A stretch of DNA of 33,277 bases from Irineochytrium annulatum (Eukaryota; Chytridiomycota; Chytridiomycetes; Chytridiales; Chytridiaceae). Shown piece by piece: positions 30,801-33,277 of this stretch. The position numbers were made by a program, and so were the translations under genes. Position 1 is the stretch's first letter; the number at the start of each line of letters is the position of its first letter. Location: NCBI GenBank assembly GCA_027600665.1, contig JADGJL010000127.1:5610-38886 (forward strand). The letters run 5' to 3'. The notes under the pieces are model-generated. The model saw only the letters and a program-made list of their open reading frames with translations. It did no database searches and was not told the origin of the DNA.

Positions 30801-33277
30801 AACGACATTATGGCGCACTCCCACATTAGTCTCTTGGACATTCAGCAGTGGATTGGCAAGCAGGATCTGATTGAGAGCCTTGTCGTCTTCCAAAATTACC
30901 CTGCAAACGATGGCGCGGCAGAGGATGCATACTCCTTCGAACAGATCGACCACCTGGAGTTTACGTCCGTCCCCATCACGCTCACGGTTGAGCAACATTC
31001 CGACGAGATCTCGCTTAAGCTCTCGTTCAACACAAGGCGCTTCGACGCATCTCTGATCAACGACCTTCTTCGGAAGTTCGAATCAGTTTTGACGGAGATG
31101 ACGGAGGGGAAGCAGACTACAACTTTAGCGGACGTTGACCAAGTTATCGGTTCCTCTTTGGAGAAGATCCGCAACTTTGGAGCATCGGCTGTTCAAACGT
31201 TACCCCAGCCCGAGCTCTACCACCAGCGGTTTGAGGTATTCGCTGCCAAGTCGCCAAAGTCAATTGCGGTGGTCAACGGGTCGCACCAAACCACATACGG
31301 GGAGTTGGACGAACGGGCGAACGCGGTTGCTCATAAACTTCGGGCAACCGGAGTGAAAGGCGGCCAAAATGTTGGTCTGATCGTGAACCGGTCGACTGAG
31401 ATGATCGTCGGCATCTTGGGTATCCTCAAAGCCGGAGCAGCATACGTAATTATGGATGCGGCCTTCCCGCCGAACCGCATTTCGACCATGGCCGCCGAAG
31501 GGAGCTGTGCGGTCATCCTGTTCATGGATGGAACGCTCTCTGTCTTGAACTCGTTAACGCTGGGAGAGAAACCGACGACGTTCTCCCTGTCCGAGTTTGT
31601 GGGGGAGAGATTCAAAGCGGCTGAGCATAAGACGTCGAAGCTGCCGGACACCGCTCGAGGTCGCGACAACGCCTTCGTCGTCTTCACTTCGGGATCGACG
31701 GGGAAGCCGAAAGGCGTCACGGTCCATCATTTTGGTATGACGAGGTTCCTGCAGGATGACCTAGTGACCGCGCACCTCTCGCCTGCATCGAGCGTATCTC
31801 AGTTCAACTCGATCGGGTTCGACATGTGCCAGTTCGACATCTTTGTCGCCCTCTCCTTTGGCGCGACCCTCCATCTCCGACAGGCCGACGACGCGATGGC
31901 CGTCTTATCGAAGGTCAACGTCGTCTCAATCACACCAACGGGTCTTGCGGCGATGGACCCGGCTAAATACCCCAATATTGAGGTGATCTACGTCTCCGGC
32001 GAACCGCTATCGGCGTCTCTCGCGGACATGTGGGCGGGCCGTGCGAAGCTTTACAACACGTACGCGCCGTCCGAGTGCTCAGTGTACGCGTTGGGAGGCT
32101 TAATGCGCGTGGGCGGCGAGATTTCCATCGGGAAGCCCATGGCCAACTCTAAAGTCTACATCCTGGACGAGAATGATAAGCTGGTGCCGCCCGGAATAGT
32201 TGGTGAGATCGTAATCGGAGGCGCATGCGTTACGAACGGATATACGAACTCTCCAGAGGGCAACGCGGAGCGTTTTGTTATGGACACCATTAGTGAAGAT
32301 GGAACGAGAATGTTCCGAAGCGGCGATCTGGTACGTACTTCCTCGTTATTTCGGCTTCCACCGTTTGTGTCTTTGTATCTTACTTATGTTTTTAGGGTCG
32401 CTGGTTGCATAACGGCAATCTTAAAATCCTCGGTCGTCGTGACAATCAGGTAAAGCTACGGGGTTACCGCATTGAACTCGACGAGGTCGCGAACGCTATT
32501 GGCAGACACCCCAGAGTGAACCTCGCAGCCGCTGTTGTCAAAAACGATATCCTCATCGGTTACGTCTCCCCTGCGTCCTTTAAACAAGCCGAGCTGCGGG
32601 AGCTTGTGTCGAAGTTCCTTCCGCATTACATGATCCCAAGCGTTTACATCTGCATGGATAAGTTGCCGCTGAATCCCAATGGGAAGATTGACCGCCAGGC
32701 CTTAATGCGGATGCCTCAGCCAGAGATTGATCCCGAGGAATTGGTTTTGACCGAGCACGAGGCCGTGTTGGCGGAGATTTGGAAATCGGTGTTGTCGGTC
32801 GATCAGGTCATCGGCCGCAATACGTCGTTCTTCGAGCTCGGCGGTGACTCCTTGACGGTGATTCGGATGACTGCGGCCGCTGCGAAGAAGGGTTTCGGCT
32901 TCAACGCGTCGCACGTTTTTAAGTTACCGTTCCTATCGACGTTAGCTTCAATGGCATCATCTGAAGAAGCGATGATAGAGAGTGTACAGCCCTTCGGATT
33001 GATGGATTACGCCGTGCTGCAGAGTATCAGACAAACACACTTCCCTGCGGTCGGCATCGCGGCTGAAGACGTAGAAGACGTTTACCCTACTACGCCGTTG
33101 CAATTTGGTATGCTGATTGAGTCTATGAAGGATCCATCAATGTATGTGGTGAACCACATGTGGGAGCTCAAAAATGTCGGCTTCGATCGGATTCAGACGG
33201 GGTGGGTTAGGTTTATCAACAATCACGAGGTGCTTAGGACCAGATTTATAAACACGTCAGACGGGATATACCAGGTA
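27825..33277 (+). CDS. Nonribosomal peptide synthetase with degenerate N-terminal T-E (3' partial)
   Basis: Exons 27825-28415, 28484-30110, 30181-30640, 30704-32330 and 32396-33274 join in frame to 1728 codons. The window ends three bases into an intron (gta) at the conserved YQ|V site. Domain order: degenerate T, degenerate E, C, A, T, start of C. The C domain has HHAVVDG near 30213 and the A domain spans about 31220-32720 with FTSGSTGKPKG near 31690. Its A5 motif is YAPSE instead of YGPTE, its A7 is FRSGDL, and pocket residues by eye are D-M-F-S-Y-S-T-V-Y. The T Ser is at 32849-32851. Introns occupy the same sites as in the first NRPS. ATG 27825 is the first in-frame ATG after a stop at 27747-27749. 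An upstream exon from ATG 27662 is possible but unproven. A functional loading unit is not visible, so the true start or the assembly may differ. Confidence 0.85.
28000..28280 (+). other. Degenerate T (carrier) domain lacking the phosphopantetheine serine
   Basis: The segment resembles the start of the T domains in the first NRPS (an ADIWRTVLG-like helix, then a NFTALGGNH loop). Where intact T domains read GGDS, this one reads GGNH: His codon 28146-28148 (residue 108) sits at the position of the modified Ser. It therefore cannot carry phosphopantetheine at that site. No A domain precedes it. Confidence 0.85.
28290..29660 (+). other. Degenerate epimerization domain
   Basis: It aligns with the E domains of the first NRPS along its full length and has the same LK| intron (28416-28483). 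The catalytic HHxxxDxxSW reads HNLVADAHSW (H285, N286; codons 28745-28750), EGHGRE reads EDHGRY, and the FNYxGRF motif reads as a divergent GFRCDGLG stretch. The reading frame is intact despite loss of key residues, so it is either kept for structure or decayed only recently. Confidence 0.83.
29670..32970 (+). other. NRPS elongation module (C-A-T) of the second synthetase
   Basis: A C domain of the class that follows E domains: the DMYPATPLQSGLL start, HHAVVDG, and an intron before the DGR strand (30111-30180). The A domain and the T domain (LGGDSL, Ser 32849-32851) carry all core motifs, with the YAPSE and FRSGDL variants. There is no E after T; a C domain starts near 32990 (YPTTPLQFGML), so the module passes an L residue onward. 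Confidence 0.85.

Overview
The window looks like nuclear DNA from a fungus. Genes are split by many short GT-AG introns (41-99 nt), several with CTAAC/CTGAC-like branch points. The proteins are nonribosomal peptide synthetases (NRPSs), one of which carries a C-terminal domain of the fungal FSH1 serine-hydrolase type. I cannot place the phylum. The first ~140 bases are homopolymer-rich (26 C, then long T runs) and look like a ragged contig edge. The last three bases are the start of an intron. Both NRPS genes are therefore cut by the window ends. All genes lie on the + strand.

Layout. (1) 143-25094 is a giant NRPS gene, 5'-truncated, with 26 exons and 25 introns. Joined exons give 7817 residues in one continuous frame: C(partial)-A-T / C-A-T-E / C-A-T-E / C-A-T / C-A-T / C-A-T-E, then an acidic Ser-rich linker and an FSH1-like alpha/beta-hydrolase domain. 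(2) 25095-25823 is intergenic. (3) 25824-27057 is a two-exon gene for a divergent MADS-box protein. (4) 27058-27824 is intergenic, with a candidate poly(A) signal and a TATA-like site. (5) 27825 to the right edge is a second, 3'-truncated NRPS gene: degenerate T and degenerate E, then C-A-T, then the first part of another C domain.

How they may work together. Each complete C-A-T set adds one amino acid. E domains in modules 2, 3 and 6 should convert the residue to D form, giving an in-window order L-D-D-L-L-D after an unknown upstream residue. The MADS-box protein is a candidate local regulator. No tailoring enzyme, transporter or resistance gene is visible.

Main oddities. The FSH1-like domain has Gly in place of the nucleophilic Ser and Gln in place of the catalytic His, so the only candidate release domain looks dead. 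The second NRPS starts with a T domain whose phosphopantetheine Ser is His and an E domain whose HHxxxD motif is HNxxxD. About 1.3 kb of modules 3 and 6, intron included, is identical except for five clustered amino-acid-changing transversions in the A8 hinge region. Both window ends fall in the same conserved intron position of a C domain, so the two NRPS pieces could be parts of one gene or of a tandem array.
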